This document shows positions 35,058-37,624 of a stretch of DNA of 37,624 nucleotides, piece after piece; position 1 is the first letter of the stretch; every line of letters begins with the position of its first letter. The position numbers and the translations under genes are program-made. The DNA comes from Vibrio maritimus. GTDB taxonomy: Bacteria > Pseudomonadota > Gammaproteobacteria > Enterobacterales > Vibrionaceae. The stretch covers positions 1-37,624 of the forward strand of contig JYJJ01000016.1 in NCBI GenBank assembly GCA_003263775.1, read 5' to 3'. Under the pieces are notes generated by a model. That model was not told where the DNA came from and did no database searches. It saw only the letters and a program-made list of their open reading frames with translations.

Positions 35058-36693
35058 AGCTAGAAAAACGCCTGTTTATCAGTGGTGAAGAAGTCAAACT
35101 GATTAGTAACATGGTGAGCCTAAAGCTATCAGTAGGTAGTGTTGCTATCTTCGAAGTTGAAACAAAGGAAAAACCAGAGCAGTTTGCGTCTGTACGTTTT
35201 GATATTGGTTATGAGAACAAAACCGCCCCTTGGTTTGAGGGGTATATCGACAAAGTTCAACCTGCAGCAAATGGCTACCATAAAATTACGGTTAAAGAGC
35301 TGGCTGGCATTTTGTCAAAACGTTGGGCGGTTAGCCAAGAGCACCCAACAGCAGAGCAGGTGATCGGCGTTCTTTCGGATATGACAGGGCTTGAATTCAA
35401 TTTGCCTGACGCTGATTACATCAAAACCACGATTCCAAACTTTGTTTGCCAAGGGACTGGCTACCAGTGTTTAGAGCAAATCGCCAAGGCGTTTTCTATT
35501 CCTGATTGTGTTTGGTTCCAACATACTGATCAGGTGGTTTACTTCGGTTCGTATCAAGATAGCCACTTCAACAACAAACCTATGCCGATACCGGAAGAGT
35601 TCACCAGTCGCCAAAGTGGTAACAGTGTCACCTTTGTTCCGTTCCCTATGCTAAGGCCGGGTAGAGTCATGAACGACAAGCGCATCAATCGAGTTGATTT
35701 GATTCAAGACGAAATGACCGCTTATTGGAAAACTGAACAATCCGCAGTGTCACCAAAGAAACGTGAAACGCTGCAGAACTTCCCAGAGTTGGCAGCAGGT
35801 TTTCATTTGCCTAAGTTTGGCCGTGTTGAGGTAGTGAGAGACACAGCGACAGCCGGGCAAGTTGCTGACCCATTCCGCCCAAGGTTTGCGGTAGATGTTC
35901 AGGTGCTTGATGAAAACTTAGACCCCGATATTAACGTGCCTGTCTATCGTTCGATTCCATTACCTGTTCATATGAGTGGGCATGAATCTGGATTGCTGTC
36001 TTACCCTCTAGAGGAACATTAGTTGAAATCGCTTTCGCATATGGTCGGAATGACAGACCTATCATTCGTGGTGTTTATGGCCGTGAATATGCGCTGCCGT
36101 CAATAGAGCCGGGGTCACAACTGCAGCAGCAACGTGAAGAGGTTAGCAACCGAATTGATGCAGCAGGAAACACCACCCAGCAAACCGACCAAACGCAACA
36201 TCAAAAAGCATTCGAAAAGCTAGACCAAGTAGAACGCTACCGTGGTGAGTTTGGTCAGCACCATATTTTGGTTGATGAGCACAGCATCGAAGAAGTGATC
36301 GGCAAAAAGCTGATTGAAGCACTAGGCGCGATTAACCTAATTGCAGGTGATAACATTGTGCTAGGCAGCTTAGGCAATATGCAAACGGCTACCGCTGGCG
36401 AATTGGTGGAGACTATCGGCAAAGTTCGCCGAAGTATTGCTGCTGATCACCAGTGGCTGCAGTCACCAAAAACGTGGGTAGGCTCTAAGCAAGAGAACGT
36501 CTTGATTCTTCTGTCTGAACTTATGCAGGTAGTGAAAGAACTTGCCGACACATTGGCAACTCATACGCATAGTGGAGTAGTCGCAGGCCCAGCAACAACT
36601 AAAGCACCAGTTCAAGCGAGTGCCATTAGTGGTCATGGCTTGGATAGCTCAGCTTTAAAAGGTCGACTAGACCCAATTATACAAACAAGTTAG
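35054..36693 (+). CDS. Baseplate hub and spike protein, apparent frameshift
   Basis: The first frame (to 36022) has a hub-like N-terminus of the gp27/gpD kind (SLKLSVGSVAIFEVETKEKP, WFEGYIDKVQPAANGYHKIT). It stops at TAG, but the next phase carries on: EIAFAYGRNDRPIIRGVYGR to the end at 36693. Restoring one T of a TTT run near 36001 gives about 546 residues. The continuation has an OB-fold-like spike segment and ends with THTHSGVVAGPATTKAPVQ, the type of His-x-His tip seen in gpV-like spikes that bind metal. So hub and spike may be one fused chain, last gene of the late operon. Confidence 0.75.
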
Positions 36694-36715
36694 CCCACAG
36701 AAACGCCAGCAATCA

Positions 36716-36742
36716 ACGCAGCCAAACGGCTGCGTTTCTTTA
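36716..36742 (+). terminator. Rho-independent terminator of the late operon
   Basis: ACGCAGCC (36716-36723) pairs perfectly with GGCTGCGT (36728-36735) around an AAAC loop, followed by TTCTTTAT. It lies 22 bases after the stop of the spike gene and ends the long head-tail transcript. Confidence 0.9.
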
Positions 36743-37624
36743 TGCCTGCATTAAGGCAAACCAGAACAACACCACTACGGGGTAAACAGCGACCACAGAG
36801 CCACGAAAACAACAGCCGGATGACAAAATCCGCACTCTCCTCACCCGCCTGCGCGGTTTTTCGAACAGTTTTTTTACAGTTTTTGAGTTATGAAAAATCA
36901 GAGGGTCAGTAAGCCAAGCGGATAAGGTGCAAAGCCTTTTGCTATAAAGGGATTCGGGGTGGGGTAAACCATCTCAAAATGGCTTATATAGCCTATATAG
37001 AATTTCAGTCATTTCAGTTTTTTTCAACAAATTGAAAAATTAACGATCAGAAAAGATCTAGTGATTACTTGTAAGTTATTGATAAATAATGGGTGGTCTG
37101 TTTTTTGTCACTATTTCGATGATCTGAAAGGGATTATTAAAGATCTCTTTTGTGTCTTGTTAGGCTAGATAGGACAAGGCTTGAAAGCGAAATTTAGCGG
37201 ATTTACATTTTTTCAAAATAGAACAGCCCAGCCAAAAAATCAAAACTCTCGTTGTTGAATTCGAGTTTATGGGATGACGAAAAGCGGGTTTTCGTTTTGG
37301 AGTGCGGGGAAGAGTAACGAAGTGCCGTGAAGTTATGGTGTGGACATATTTGGGACAATCTTAATGTATTTTGGTTTTATGTGGTTGTTTTAATTGAGTT
37401 AAATATTTCGTTCTCAATAAGACCACATTATCAATCACCATAGCCGAAATGGTTTTGCATGATAAAGTAGGCTCAAGCTGGATTTGTTGCGTTACTCGTC
37501 TGGTGGGATAGCGTATACGTAAAAACAAAAGTGGCGACACATTTATGTGTCGCCACTTCATCGCCAAAAACCATTTGGTTATTAGTTAACTTATTGATTT
37601 TTAATGGCTATTTACATTCGTTAA
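36743..37624. other. About 880 bp without a gene; probable right prophage edge
   Basis: No reading frame here has a credible start and protein pattern. The right attachment half-site and the junction with host DNA should lie in this stretch, but I found no repeat of useful length shared with the left end. AT-rich segments with stem-forming pieces are present (for example ACGAAAA at 37277 with TTTTCGT at 37289). A strong terminator at 37529 marks the end of a leftward transcript from outside the window. Confidence 0.45.
37519..37558 (-). terminator. Strong terminator for a leftward gene beyond the window
   Basis: A perfect 14-bp stem, AAGTGGCGACACAT (37529-37542) and ATGTGTCGCCACTT (37545-37558). 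Read on the minus strand it is followed by TTGTTTTTACG. It should end a minus-strand transcript entering from the right, most likely a host gene whose last codons may lie in the final 60 bases of the window. Confidence 0.75.

Noticed and set aside
37277..37295. ACGAAAA / TTTTCGT hairpin near the right end
   Set aside because: Stem is short and AT-rich, with no gene before it on the plus strand; not called as a terminator.
1..37624. tRNA genes, rRNA, CRISPR arrays and insertion sequences
   Set aside because: Looked for cloverleaf-like GTTCGA contexts, regular spaced repeats and transposase motifs; none was found.

Overview
The window holds one nearly complete temperate phage genome, integrated as a prophage. 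It is a P2-related myophage of the HP1/K139 kind: contractile tail, P2-type capsid and terminase genes, HP1-type holin, and the sheath, tube and baseplate families of that group. Gene content and moderate GC point to Vibrio or a close gammaproteobacterial relative as host. That host call is inference from phage relatedness, because no host gene is clearly readable here.

Layout, left to right. (1) 141-6958, minus strand: a lysogeny operon running from a CI-type repressor through a run of mostly membrane-protein genes, a DUF6414-like protein and a KAP P-loop NTPase, and ending in a tyrosine integrase. Many genes in it overlap by 1-7 bases. (2) 6959-7147: divergent control region with two near-identical palindromes. 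(3) 7148-12638, plus strand: Cox-like and CII-like regulators, small early genes and a P2 gpA-type HUH replication initiator. (4) 12758-15042: accessory zone with a YhaV-type toxin-antitoxin pair, about 800 bp without a gene (a likely place for cos), two small genes, one of them directly behind a near-perfect LexA (SOS) box, and an Ogr/Delta late activator. (5) 15314-16549: a secreted cargo gene (moron) with its own terminator. (6) 16674-19467, minus: portal and large terminase, divergent from (7) 19634-36693, plus: scaffold/protease, capsid, small terminase, head and tail completion proteins, sheath, tube, lysis cassette, tail chaperones with a -1 frameshift site, tape measure, baseplate, fibre and spike. 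(8) 36743-37624: no gene seen; probably the right prophage edge.

How it would work: CI holds the early promoter shut, and its transcript also carries the membrane/KAP module and int, so these cargo genes should be on in the lysogen. CI looks like the type without a self-cleaving domain. DNA damage could therefore act through the LexA-boxed small gene at 14579, as coliphage 186 uses Tum. After induction the HUH protein starts rolling-circle replication, and the Ogr-like protein turns on the divergent late operons.

Caution on quality: at least ten genes are each broken by one or more single-base indels, nearly all in runs of two to five identical bases and mostly deletions. The broken reading frames resume cleanly. 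This looks more like residual consensus errors than real decay, so coordinates for those genes span the whole reconstructed reading frame.
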